A DNA stretch of 64,000 nucleotides from Amyelois transitella (lineage: Eukaryota; Arthropoda; Insecta; Lepidoptera; Pyralidae): positions 4,112,001 to 4,176,000 of the forward strand of contig NC_083526.1 in NCBI RefSeq assembly GCF_032362555.1, in the 5' to 3' direction. Within the stretch, counting starts at the first letter, position 1, and every line of letters begins with the position of its first letter. A model generated the notes under the pieces. It made no database searches and was not told the DNA's origin. It was given only the letters and a program-made list of their open reading frames with translations. The translations under genes and the position numbers were made by a program. This document shows positions 1 to 11,820 of the stretch, piece by piece.

Positions 1-224
1 GACGGGGCGAACATCGGTGTTGCCAGGCTAAACCCAGCGATGCTAACAAAACTGATCTCACGACTTTTTCCTAGGGTACTAACATTACAACAACAGCTTA
101 TAATAAATTCATATTAAATGTAACAAAGTCCTTTGTTGATCGCTTCTCTTGATACACGACAGATAAAAATAATTCTACAACGTGTTAGACATATCAGATT
201 CCACACGCAACCATTAATAGCGTT

Positions 225-230
225 TATAAA
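225..230 (+). promoter_or_regulatory. possible TATA box of the small secreted-protein gene
   Basis: TATAAA sits 36 bases before the ATG at 266. If used, the 5' UTR would be very short (about 10 bases). Sequence match only. Confidence 0.25.
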
Positions 231-265
231 ACTGTGAAGGCTTCCAATAATTACATTTCGCAGCT

Positions 266-3214
266 ATGTCTAGTTTTGAAATGATCATATTTTTAGTTTT
301 GTTCAGTTTTATAGGATTATGTAAGGGTCAGGCAGGGGGCGATGCAGGAGGGGGTCAGGTAAGGCTTTTTATTTAAGGTTCCGTATTCAGTGGTATAAGT
401 ATATATATATATATAATAGGTACTGCTACTGAGGCTTCTTACCATGTATAGTAGGTACCTATATTTATTTTATATCAGTTCCGTAAATAGACTTCAATGC
501 TATTTAGGATACTATCCATACCTGTTAGGTTACCTATATAATAAAGAGACAAGCTGTCCTGGTAAACGTTGTTTCGCCATATAAATATTTTTAAGTAATT
601 TGTAGTTAAAAATAAAAAGTTAAGGGTGGACAACCCTTATCACTAAAGGGTGTGAAAAATAGATGTTGGCCGATTCTCAGACCTACTCAATATGCTTACA
701 AAATTTCATGAGAATCGAATCGATCAAGTTGTTTCGGAGGAGTACGGGAACGAACATTGTGACACGAGAATTTTATATATACTAGCCGTCCCGCCAAACG
801 TTGCTACGTTGTCGTCTAGCCTTCGAGTTAAACTACTTTTCTGTCTCCCTTGTAAAGATGTCATTACGTGTATGTTCGAATACAAATGGTGAGTATATAT
901 AATAGGCTTCCATAAAGAGATACATAATAATTGTTTTTATTTATTTTAAGTCAGGAGCGAAATATGTTTTGAACTTCAACTCTGCCATATATGGGTGCTC
1001 CGACGACATCAGTGTTGCCAGTGTTAACACTTCCGAGCTCGAAGTAATAAGTCATAATGAGACCTTCTCCACGATTAGCGGGATAATGCTGTTCAAGAAG
1101 TCGCTGCCGGAAAAGGCATTCCGAGTAAGTACTTAAAATAAAAAGTTCAAAGTAATCAATATACCTACGTACCTACTTGATAAACGGAAGTGTGGCGTGA
1201 GGTTAGTTAATTTTTGGCGAGCGAAGTCGCGGGTAACATAAGTTCCTACTTCTGCTTAAGATATAAAGTTTTTTAGGCCTAAAATGTTTACATTTTCTCC
1301 ATTTTATAAAGTTTGACTGGCTGATAATGCTGCATTAAGCTCACATTCTTCTTCCTCCTCACGTTAATTCCGGTGACATTCTCACCTCCCTGGTGAGGTA
1401 GCTTGGCGTGCGTGCGCATTTGATAATGATTCTGGATTGGGTTAGTCAGGTCTTTACAGGAAGCGACTCCCATCTGACCTCCGCAACACTTTCAGGGGTA
1501 CTAAACCTGTATTGAATCATGATAAAATTTCACCTGCATGTACTTAGGTCTAAATTAAAAAAAATAAGGTAAAACAGAAAACTTTTGAAGTCACAACAAC
1601 CGACATGTTTCAGATTGAGATAATCGTGCAAAAAAAAGTATCAGGGAGCTACGAAACGCTATTAACTAAAGAGATTTGCGACCTGTGTGACGAATTGGGC
1701 CCAAATAGCGACTTAGCGAAGTATTTGGTTTATTTTGGAGTGCCTAAAGAGTGTCCTTTTCCAGCGGTAAGTTTCTCCATTATTAGAAAGAAAGAAAGAA
1801 ATACCTACGTTTAGTTTATTATGAATTCCAAATTCAAAGCATAGGTATCTACTTATAAAACACAAAGAAAGTAAATAATTTAAACATACATACTTACATC
1901 ACTATTTGAATCTCATTTCTATCATTAAGCCATACATCTGAACGTGGCTCTGTCTACCCCGCAAGGGACAAAGACGAGATTATATGTATGTACATTAAAT
2001 AATACATAAATATTCCATAATAGGTACCTATTCTGATTTCTGTGTTTGACGCCCTTACCTACATTGAAGAGTGAATTTGGTAGTATCCCTTATCGCAAGT
2101 CTTCTTATTTTGGGGCTAGATCAATCTTTGTAATTTGTCTCATAAATAAATATTATTAATTACTAGTTGTTGCCCGCAACTCCGTTTGTTTACTAAAAAT
2201 TTCCGTACATACCTATTACAGAGTAGCTGGTCCCTTTGGCTTCTATATCACATGAGCCTCCATTATTTTATTGCTAACAGAAAATGCTTATCAAGTTGAA
2301 CAACTCTGTTAAAACGTCTTTTCCATAATTCGGATGATTTAGTTGGTCTATAATGGTTCTGCATGAGGTGTTCTAGATCTTCGATTTTTATACATCAACA
2401 GTAAATGCTCATCAGGTTGAACAACTTTTGTTAAGATGTGATATTTCCTATACTATAGCTGAGTTTTTATGTTTCGATATCAGCTGTACCAGATTCCCAA
2501 ATAATACCCCATAAGAGCTTTACAACAAAAAAGTTTCATTCAAATCCGTTCAGTAGTTCCGGAGATTAGCGTGTACAAACAAACATACAAACACAGACTT
2601 TTTTTGCAAATTCCTGCTCGGTAACTATTTCTTCACATACATACATACATATGGTTACGTCTATATCCCTTGCGGGGTAGACAGAGCCAAAAGTCTTGAA
2701 AAGACTGAATGGCCACGTTCAGCTATTTGGCTTTACGATAGAATTGAGATTCAACTAGTGACAGGTTGCTAGCCCATCGCCTAAAAAAGAACCCCAAGTT
2801 TGTAAGCCTATCCCTTAGTCGCCTTTTACGACATCCATGGGAAAGAGATGGAGTGGTCCTATTCTTTTTTGTATTGGTGCCGGGAACCACACGGCAATTA
2901 CTTAACTATTTCTTAATTTAACTAAGTATTTCTTCATCGTTATAAATTATCTTTTTGCAAATATACTCAATGTACAAGACAAATTTGTTTTTACTGTTTT
3001 GTTAATGTATTGATTTGTGAACTTCCAGGGTCCTATATTAGTATTTAACTTCGTCCCAGGAGAGGATGACCTACCACTGGACGCCACGCACGAAGGATTT
3101 TATGAGATAACAATATTTGCTCACGAGAACCTCGAGGGCGACTGTGACAACCACGAAAATAAGAAATTTTTATTCTGTTTGAAGCTTCGCCTAACTGTAG
3201 AACAATACAATTGA
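266..3214 (+). CDS. small secreted protein, DUF1091/MD-2-related-like (4 exons)
   Basis: Coding exons are 266-358, 951-1124, 1614-1766 and 3029-3214, all joined in phase 0 by GT-AG introns and encoding about 201 residues. The start at 266 gives a hydrophobic signal peptide (about residues 1-22, MSSFEMIIFLVLFSFIGLCKG) followed by a Gly-rich stretch. The third exon has a CxxC-type core (EICDLCDEL) and ends in KECPFPA; the fourth has LPLDATHEGFYEI and then spaced cysteines. The order C..C, 'CPFP', and 'P-L-P...G-x-Y-x-I' resembles DUF1091 proteins, the insect relatives of MD-2-type lipid-recognition proteins; this is my recognition of the pattern, not a search result. That family is secreted and may bind lipids or pheromone-like ligands. 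A TATAAA lies at 225-230. The gene runs tail to tail with the leftmost protease homologue. Family call moderate, exon model good. Confidence 0.75.
549..890. repeat. RTE-like LINE tail fragment (family 'ggcaaacgttgtttngcc')
   Basis: The stretch from 'agctgtcctggtaaacg' to 'gagaattttatatatac' matches repeats at 11821-12052 and 48211-48443. A second, diverged start (tactagccgtcccgcc) follows at about 782. Intron 1 of the small secreted-protein gene. Confidence 0.6.
1893..1996 (+). mobile_element. SINE-like element, 3' part
   Basis: Matches the 3' half of the dispersed SINE family (cactatttgaatctca, 'ctgtctaccccgcaaggga', then atgtatgt). Sits in intron 3 of the small secreted-protein gene. Confidence 0.65.
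2163..2615. repeat. degenerate RTE-like LINE tail
   Basis: Starts with 'actagttgttgcccgcaac' and ends with 'agtagttccggagattagcgtgtacaaac', the two ends typical of the RTE-like 3' tails seen elsewhere in the window. Diverged. Confidence 0.5.
2634..2896 (-). mobile_element. SINE-like element, near full length
   Basis: Runs from a (TACA)n tail through 'cccttgcggggtagacagagcc', 'aaagactgaatggccacgttc', 'cgccttttacgacatccatgg' to the head (gccgggaaccacacggca). The same roughly 260 bp unit occurs many times in the window; intron 3 of the small secreted-protein gene. Confidence 0.8.
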
Positions 3215-3570
3215 AATGATACAAGGAATTCATACAAAATATTATATAAAAACATACGATTTGTTTTATTTGTTTAATATCTATGATATTGGTATTATAT
3301 GCACGATGCCTTTTCAATACTCCACCCACGATCACGAGCCTGCTGGAAGAAATTTCTTTTGAAATAAACTGCACCTTTGTTCCATACTGATATTCTTCAG
3401 TAGGTATTCTAACCAAAACTATTAATTATCTATAATAAATCCTTCCTGTTTTCCATATCAATAAAATTGTATCGATTTGCTAACCAAGGTTTACGTTCAA
3501 ACCCAGAACAAATGAAACATCGTTAAAGTCAATTAAATGTATTATCTTAATAACACTGACTGTTCATTTC

Positions 3571-6500
3571 TTACTCATCACGATCAGGTTCATTTACATC
3601 ATCGTCTCTGCTAGACTCATAGAAAACCTCTGCTTTTTCTTGCAAATTTCTTTGGGCTTTAACCTTTTTTTTTCCTTTCAATTTCTTACCTTCCTTTTTC
3701 GCTTTCTTCGGTTTTTCTGTCTGTGCCTTTTTCTTTTGCTCTTTGGGTACGTCTTGCATGGTTTTGCCTTGAGTTACTTCTTCAGATTCTTCTTTCTTTT
3801 CTTCCACAGCCTTCACCGTTGCATTATCACTGGTCAAACAATGTTTAATTAATTCATTTTTTATTTCTGTGTGGTTCCCGGCACTAAAGAATAGGACCAC
3901 TCTATCTCTTTCCCATGAATGCCGTAAAAGGCGACTAAGTGATAGGATTCTTCTTGTATGTGATGGGGTAGCAACTTGTCACTATTTGAATCTCAATTCC
4001 ATTGTAAAGCCTAGCCAATACAGCTGAACCTACATCTGTACCTTCATAATTCGAGAACATGTTTACAATATTATTTGTCTTGATAGTTTTATTATATAGA
4101 TATTTTTTTTCAGTTTTCTTTTCAGTAATAGGAAAGACTAGGTTACCTGAAAAACAAAATGCGTTGTAAGGGTACATATTTAATTGGTGTGGTATTTCAT
4201 ACCTAAGCGTATCCACTCTAGTAGAATTTTCGAAAGTACTGCATGTAAATCCACCGAGCTTAGCTCGGTCACTCAGGTACTAGACTGCAATATGAGCTAT
4301 CTTACCTTTTCACTCTTAGTACGTTTTTTTCTTCGCTGTAACAGAAAATTCATTTATTAATTATACCTAACTTATTTTAACAGAGATCTGTGGATATAAG
4401 TTAATGTGACCAGTAAGCCTTCGATGCTGATCTGGTACGGAATAAAAATCATAGTGTGTGTCAGCGGTTTCTCTTCTCGCCCAGATTGTAATAGTGAAAG
4501 AAGAAGAGAATCAGTTGCAACCTTTTGAGTATGTACTTAATAATAGTTAGTAAAGTTGCTAATTGTATTTCTTCACGCGTTATCTAGTGAACCGATATTT
4601 TTGAACTTTGCGTATAAGCATGTATTAGCGTATGAGCAAGTAAGCTTATATAATTATGAGTCTGGAGGAAAACGTTGGGTACGTTTCATAAAAGGAAAAT
4701 GACTTCATTACGTTTATCCAGTAGAAGACAGATAATAGCGAGCGGACAGCCCATCAGACAAAGGAATAGAGAGCTTTTGTTAAGAGTTTGACACGTTTAA
4801 ACTTTTAATAAGTAGTTGTAGTTTTTTTTTTTATTTCAATAAACTTTCTTACCTCGCTCGAGCTTGAATACCATCATTGTCATCGTCCCTGCAATTAATA
4901 AAAATAATAATATCCGGACAATAAAATACGGACTAGTTTCCCTGCAAAAGCTGACTTACTCTAAGACTCAATAAACTTTTTCAATACCTGATTACATTTA
5001 AAGTGACAGTCAGTCCTGTGCCGTGCGGTTTCCTGTATTTTATAATTGTTCTATCTCTTTTTCATGGACGTTCTGAAAGGCGACTAACATAATAGGCACA
5101 TTCATTTAGTGTAGCTTTAACCGTGATCCAATATGTTCTAGCTTCTTTATTTGCTTTGCTATGAATTCTGCTATACACAGTCCAGGAACATGATTAAAAT
5201 CGCACCCTGGACTCCTGGTGAGGATGTCACCTGAATTTTCACCAGGAAGAAAAATAAAGTTTTAAATAAATAATTATAAAAAAAAATAATAAGATATTAC
5301 TCTTGCACGCCATCCCAATCCACAGAATATTCTTCATGAGTTATGCCGGTACGGAACACTCTTCTGCAGTTTTCGCTAATATGAAATGGGGAAAAAAATT
5401 AGTTATTTTTTATAATTATTACATAGTATACTGGGCGACTTCAGCATTCATTATGTTTTTTATCCTGTTACCGTAATTCTGAGTTATTCAAGCCTAACGA
5501 ATATCGCAACAAACATGGCGACACCAATATCGGTATTTTAATTGTATAAATTTGCAAATTTGACCACAATTAAAAATGATTAGTGAAACATACATACATA
5601 CATAAAATCACGCCTCTTTCCCGGAGGGGTAGGCAGAGACTACATCTTTCCACTTGCCACGATCTCTGCATACTTCCTTCGCTTCATCCACATTCATAAT
5701 TGACTTGTGATCATTGATTTATTTATCGCGTATTTTATTTAAATAAAGTAAGGACTTCGTTCTAGTAACGCTGCGAAGGCGCAAGCGCAACACCTGTGTG
5801 ATCATTTTGATTATTAATTTGAAGAACAACGCAACGACAGCGGCGGCGTCGACGCAATGGCATTCCGCGGACGCCTCTAAACTGGTATGTGGCAGATTTT
5901 AAAAGCATCTAATGTAAACTTTAATGAAAACTAATAAACTTACTCAATCTCCTTATGAATAGAGCACGCTATGAACTGTCGGTTTCTGTACACAGACGTG
6001 TAGAGGAAGGGTCCATGGCAACTGTGGGACTTCGGGTCGATCTTGCAAGCTGAGATCACGCCGACCACGCGCTCTCTACCCTGGTATTTGACTATGAGAG
6101 GGCCTCCGTGGTCATTCTGGAGAAGGTAAAACCATAACACATTTATGGATGTACATACCTGGGTAGTAGTAGGTATGGAAATTGAGAACGATTGATGATC
6201 ATAATCCTCTTGTCCCTTTGTGTTTTACTTCTGTCCTGACGTCAGATCAGAAGGTATATAGGGATCAGATCGAACTCGGGGCCCTTGTAATTAACCTCTC
6301 AGCTGCTGTGGCGCATATATGCGCCACTACCGTAATCTGCTGTGGCGCACATGTGCGCCAACTGTCCGAGACAACTTAAAACTCGATATTAAGCTTAAAA
6401 TACATATCGTTATGGTTTAAAATTGTTTAATTTACATTCCAGACATACTCAGTAACCACAGACAACAGAAATTACACTGTTAGTATAAAATAAAAATTGT

Positions 6501-9500
6501 TGAAAATCAGTTCAAAACAGACCCTGTTTCAAAAGTGCGTGACCTTGAGAGATTTATTTTGAAAAATATTGGATTTTTGAAAGAAATAACATGATTTATT
6601 AAAAATAAGATAATTGTTCATCTTGATCATATAATACCTAAAAACTAATTTTATGTGGTTATAATGTGGAAATAAAGACTACTATGGATCGCGCAAGTTT
6701 TTTTGTTGAAAGTTGTAACTAAAGGTCTAATAAAGTAAAATGAAATTAATTTATTTGCTATAATATGGTGTTATAATACTCAATACATATATAGCTTTGA
6801 CTGTACAAAAGTGTTTTATTAACTTCAAAGGAAATATTCCTGTATTTTCATCAAATTCTGAAACAAGTTGCGCGCTTCATTTTTCGTTCAAATCCGCCGC
6901 AGTTCTAGTGTCTCGGTAGTACGGGCGCTTAGCATCTGAGAGGTTAAAAGGCAAGCATCAACCATCGAAGACACATCTAAAGGAAATGAACCATTTGTTT
7001 GTATGCACCAGCAACCCACAAACATGACCAAGTTTTCGGGTAGGTATATTAAGACACGAAAAAGTAGGCGGATGCCGTGTGGTTCTCGGCACCAATGCCA
7101 CCAATACAAAAAAGAATAAGACCACTTCATCTCTTTCCCATGGATGTCGTAAAAGGCGACTAAGGGATAGGCTTACACACTGGAGATTCTTTTTTAGGCG
7201 ATGGGCTAGCAATCTGTCACTATTTGAATCTCAATTCTATCTTAAAGCCAAACAGCTGAACGTGGCCTATTAGTGTTTACAAGACTGTTGGCTCTGTCTA
7301 CTCCGCAAGGGATGTAGACGTGATTATATGTATGTATGTATGTTTACCTACCTCACAGAACCCGCCCTGCATCAGCGACCGCCTGGCAGTATAGTCGTCA
7401 GGGTCCCGTAGGTGCCTGCCCAGGTCCAAGGTGATGCTGTTGGAAGCCACATCCGTATCCTCATCCAGGTCTCGGCGCCCGTCGTCAACATCCGTGCAGT
7501 TGGCATACTTCTTCTGGGAAATTATCACGTTTTTAGAGATGTCAAAAATGTATCATTCAGTTTTGTACGAGTCATAATCATTTTTTAATTTCAAATAAAT
7601 TCTTTCATGTGATAAGTCCGACATTATACGAATAATGTACTATTTATTTTAAGGGTTTAAATTTCTGTGGAATAAAAATATTACAAACAAACAAACCGTT
7701 TGACCGGAGAAATCAGCGAAATGATCAAATTCCCAAGTAAAAGACGAAAAGATAGAGTACCTCACAGTTTTCACTGAGTCTCTTCATAACATCCTTAGTG
7801 CAGATCATGTACTGAGTGATTATACTTCTGAATTTCTGTGCCCACTTCTTGGCACACTGCTCATTGTCCATAATACAAACTTTGGCTTCCTGGAGGTTTT
7901 TCGCGTTAGCCGGCTTTGTCGGGTTCTGGCCATTCCTTTGCCGACGGTAAACACCCTATAAAAATATTATTTCGATTACTTCTTCCTAAATTTTGAAGAT
8001 ACTGTGGCTACCAACATACATACCATCAAGAATCAATACCTTACCCAATGAATATAACTGTTACCTTTAACCATAATAACCGAAAAGTTACCTGGATATA
8101 ATAGATATATCTATACTAATATTATAAAGCTGAAGAGTTTGTTTTGTTTGTTTGTTTGTTTGTTTGTTTAAACGCGCTAATCTCAGAAACTACTGAACCG
8201 ATTTGAATAATTCTTTCACTGTTAGATAGTCTATTTATCGAGGAAGGCTATAGGCTACATTTTATCCCGGATTTCCTACGGGAAACGTCAACAATGCAGG
8301 TGAAAGTTGAATGAGTCGGGCATCTGCGAGCTTTCCACGCGAACGCTGCGCAAACCAACAAAGATATAGTAAAACAATGTACTAAAGATGTGAAGTACTC
8401 ATTTTTTGCCACAAAAAAGTCCGCGAGAGCATATATCTATCTCTTAAGGTTTACTTACAATAACCACTTTTATGTTCATTTTATAAGATTATTTTTTCAC
8501 TATAAACATAAGTTATTTTGAAACCAATTTTCTTTAATTCAATATTAATCCTTATCCAAATAAATATGTTTATTACTTTCGGCTTTTCATGTAGACTAAA
8601 ATTGCCATTTACAGTATATAAATCAGACGAATAGGTTTTGAGATATAGTCGTTATAAGCAATTTGCAGCGAAACATTTAATACGGCGAACCAGCGTTCTT
8701 TCTAATACGCGTGACCGCCTGACCGCCCCTCACCCCGCATTTTTCGATCGCCCTGCTCTATCCTACTTCCTACATATAGATAGGTATCATTCTACTTATA
8801 ATACTTCCTTTGTATGTTTGTCTGTTTTTACCTCTTACCTACTTTTAAACTGGTTATGTCTATCTTTTAAGATTGTTGTTGATTATGAGTATTTAATTGT
8901 AAACACAACTGTCTTTGATATCACTTAATTTCAAAGAACATCTTAGAAGATATTACTATTTTAAAGTAAAGTAAAGTAATCAGCCTGTAAGATCCCACTA
9001 CTGGGCAAAGGCCTCTCATCTCACTACGGTCTCCGTTCCGTCGCGGGTAATGATGTGGGCCAAGTCGTCGCCAAGTCGCATAACAATTAGCAGCTATAAT
9101 TGATAAAGCCGAGGAGGATGTTTGCAAAAATAAATATGATGCCCAAAATAACTATTCCACGCGGACGAAGTCGCGGGCACAGCTAGTATAATATATATAA
9201 GAAACGGAGCCACGGTTCCCGACGCGGTTCCTGGCGGAAGATCTTCCCTTTGGTGGCGGTCGAGCCGAATCATCGCTCCCGCTTCAATTTAAAAATACTG
9301 CAAAATGCCATACAAACCTCTCTAAATGTGTTTCCGCTTCCCCACCCAGCAATATAGCCTTTAGTCCCTGGTTTCTCAAGTTCTCTGCTCACGTTGTTGT
9401 AGCAGATTCGGTCGACAGCGAACTCACACCCCTTCTCGCAGACCTTCAGCTTGAAAGGTTTGTCCACTTTCACGATGGCTATGTCGTTGGACGACCATTT

Positions 9501-10879
9501 TATACTGTCTTGGAAGTCGAATTTGTAATCTGGAAGTATAATTTTATTATTTGCGATAGAAATATGACTCTTTGCTCTGTGAATTACTCGGCTTTTTTAA
9601 GAATTTAACAGTCAACAAAAATTTTGTTGTGACGGCCGTTCGTTAATACCGTTTTTCTATTTATTTTTAAAAATATTAAAAATTCCAGAATATGAAATCC
9701 GCATGAAGCATATTCAAAGACAAAAAAAAATACAAATACTGGTATTGAAATAAATACCTAAGCAGTGAAAAATACTTGTCAGACGAAATGAAAAAAGCTG
9801 AAGTTAAAGAAATTGACATAATTTTCCTTAATTTACTTACTCTTAGGAATGCACTTCCATACGACCCTGCGCCTGTGCTTGCAAACGCACTGGTCGGACT
9901 TATAATCGAAGCTGTCCACGAACTTGGTGGTGCCGGCGACGATGTAGAAGTGGTCGGCGTCTTCCACACAGGCGGCTGAGGTGAGGACGTACCAGTGGTC
10001 CACGATGACGCCTCCGCAAAGCCAGCCGCGGTATTTGTGAGCCTTCGCCGATTCTTTCGTCAGTTGTAAGTATACCTTTTGTTTGGAAAGAAAATTGGCT
10101 ATCATTGAACACCTATTAATGCTATGTTTATCCAAATCAATCAAACTTCGTTACTATAGGCTTCAAAAAGGTGAGGAACACGGGGTGCCCCTATGATATT
10201 ATTGTTATTTCATAATTTTTACTTACCTACCTATACAAAATATTATAATCAATTTAGATAAAATTTGAAACTTGCGTTAAATATTGACTTTCTGCCAATC
10301 AATATATATCTGAAACTATAAGGCGTTTGAATCTGGAATTTGGCAAACAAGTTCTCTGAGATATGTAGGGTAGCCTGTAAAGAGGATATCCCTAGTTTTG
10401 TATTGGAACGGGTTGTAACGAGAGTTTTCATTTCGAGATATACCATACCATGTAAGGCCTCTTTCCTTTTCCGACAGTTTTACTATAAAGAATTCTTCTG
10501 TAGTCTACTTGTGTCTTGTTTTCGTACTCCCACCCCTCGTCCGGGATTTCTTCGGGGTCTGTACTGTTTGCGTCCGCTCTTGGACTGACTTTAGATACAT
10601 TTTGAGTCGTGCCAGCGCTTTCTGAAGTACTTTCAACTTTACTTTCTGTGGGGCTTGAAACAACATTACCTGCAAAAGAAATTTTGCTGTATACTGTCCT
10701 GTTACCAAAAAATAAAACAGGATAAGATGTGATTACATGTATGTATGTTGAAGGTATTTCAATTTAATTTAGGTTCTTCTCCTTCCGAAAATTACAATTT
10801 CATGATTTCTTTGATAAAGTATAATTAAAACCATCTTACCAATAATTACTACAAATAAGCACAGGTTCAAACAATCCAT
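3571..10879 (-). CDS. serine protease homologue SPH-1 (non-catalytic), Lys-rich C-terminal tail
   Basis: Coding exons in order: 10840-10879, 10449-10669, 9841-10075, 9318-9529, 7761-7955, 7352-7513, 5944-6116, 5301-5375, 4853-4888, 3571-3829; about 535 residues, all GT-AG and in phase. Residues 1-14 are a signal peptide (MDCLNLCLFVVII). A long Ser/Thr/Glu-rich pro-region ends at Arg72|Ile73 (YRRILYS), a degenerate form of R|IVGG. WLCGG and TSAAC follow, so the catalytic His57 is Ala122. NDIAIVK keeps Asp102 (D181). NDHGGPL replaces GDSGGP, so Ser195 is His358. An insert with an acidic stretch precedes GGFCE. The last exon is strongly basic (KPKKAKKEGKKLKGKKK) and ends acidic. The exon at 9841-10075 equals two exons of the paralogues, so one intron is missing here. 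Secreted and catalytically dead by inference. The last-exon acceptor is uncertain: 3829/3830, or one inside a SINE at 3883/3884 that gives about 553 residues. Confidence 0.82.
3868..4036 (+). mobile_element. SINE-like element, 5' part, abutting the SPH-1 last exon
   Basis: Begins with the family head (gtgtggttcccggcac), then the conserved ccatgg-like block, 'aaaggcgacta', and 'cactatttgaatctcaattcc'. It lies immediately upstream of, and possibly overlaps, the last coding exon of SPH-1. Confidence 0.75.
5588..5705. repeat. dispersed repeat ('cacgcctctttcccgg' family)
   Basis: Starts with TACA repeats and contains 'gggtaggcagagactacatc' and 'cacttgccacgatct'. Related copies at about 25580-25680, 28412-28680 and 36525-36640. 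Some copies retain degenerate coding on the other strand. In intron 7 of SPH-1. Confidence 0.55.
6295..6943. mobile_element. piggyBac-like non-autonomous element (MITE) with TTAA target duplication
   Basis: Flanked by TTAA at 6291-6294 and 6944-6947. Terminal inverted repeats start CCTCTCAG and remain similar inward (...TGCT...GCGC). Two perfect 18-base palindromes lie just inside the left end. No transposase-like frame is visible, so it would be a non-autonomous copy mobilised in trans. In intron 6 of SPH-1. TTAA duplication is the known hallmark of the piggyBac superfamily. Confidence 0.7.
6313..6355. repeat. two tandem near-identical palindromes
   Basis: TGGCGCATATATGCGCCA and, about 7 bases further on, TGGCGCACATGTGCGCCA; each is a perfect 18-base palindrome. 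They lie inside the left end of the piggyBac-like element. Confidence 0.75.
7073..7343 (+). mobile_element. SINE-like element, full length
   Basis: Head 'tgccgtgtggttctcggcac' to tail 'atgtatgtatgtatgt'; abuts within about 10 bases the donor of the SPH-1 exon at 7352-7513. Same family as 2634-2896. Confidence 0.8.
8118..8335 (-). repeat. RTE-like LINE tail fragment with GTTT microsatellite
   Basis: 'ttataaagctgaagagtttg', then a (GTTT)n run at about 8138-8168, then 'aacgcgctaatctcagaaactact' and 'aaggctataggctac'. Matches the repeats at 34437-34690 and 63670-63943. In intron 4 of SPH-1. Confidence 0.65.
8961..9190. repeat. two dispersed repeat fragments
   Basis: 8961-9080 contains 'cagcctgtaagatcccactactgggc', the type of interspersed sequence common in Lepidoptera. 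9133-9185 holds 'gatgcccaaaataactattcc...cggacgaagtcgcgggc', the start of the RTE-like tail. In intron 4 of SPH-1. Confidence 0.55.
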
Positions 10880-11820
10880 GGTATCCACGACGGCGATCCG
10901 GGAAGGATCGCTCAAAATGTTAATCAGAAAATTGAGTTTTTCGATAATTATTATCTAGATTGGTCGGCGACGCCTCGCTGACTTCCAATTATCTCAGTTC
11001 CGACGCAATCAATGTGGCTTTTACAATTCATCGAATTTCAATTAATTGAAAATGCAGGAAGTTATAAATTTTTATTGTCTTTCTGTTGATACCAATTCAT
11101 GTTATCAAGTCTTTCGACTTTAATAACAACCACAGCATTGTTTTCAATAAATTGTATTCAAATCCGATTTATCTTATTTAATAGTTTTTCTTTATTTTTC
11201 ACATTAAATAAATAAAATACCACAGATTGAGCACTAAAGATCATGATTGTTGATTTAAAAAAATAATTATCTACCTATCTATAAAGAGACGCAGATGCAC
11301 TGCTAGATTTATTCTGTAAATGTATATCTATAGTTCTACCCCGCAAGGGATATACGAGTACTTAGACGTGATTATGTTACGTGATATATGTATGTTCAAA
11401 AAGTATTTTTGAAACCATCGTTCTATTTAAGATTTCTTAAAGCAGGAGAAATAAGTAAATCTATGAAATTAGCAAATCCTTAGAGTATATGATTTTTGGT
11501 CTATGGTTAGGAACCTAACCTAATGATTAGATTCCCCATCTGCCACTCCGATTTTCTCTTTCATATTCAAAGCATTTTTCGCAGTTTCATCAGCTTTATC
11601 CAAAGCACGAAATGGAGGTTGCAATTATTTGACAAGCAAAGAAATAAGTATTTAAGACTTATTTTATTACAAATACAAGAAAATCCTTTCGTGCAAAGTT
11701 GCCCTAAATAAATTATGAATTAACCTTTTTTGTGCTTTGGCGATCTTAGCCAAAGAGAGAAATGGAGAATATAAATACCCTTCGATCTAAACTATATTAA
11801 AGGTTTTATATATACATTTA

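Noticed and set aside
3640-3852. 70-aa plus-strand frame rich in Phe and Leu
   Set aside because: Antisense of the lysine-rich SPH-1 tail.
3935-4216. Minus-strand frame with a CAG|GTAACC acceptor-like start near 4148, between the last two SPH-1 exons
   Set aside because: The acceptor is in phase 1, while the upstream exon (4853-4888) ends in phase 2, and the frame runs into the SINE. Could only be used with a different upstream exon.
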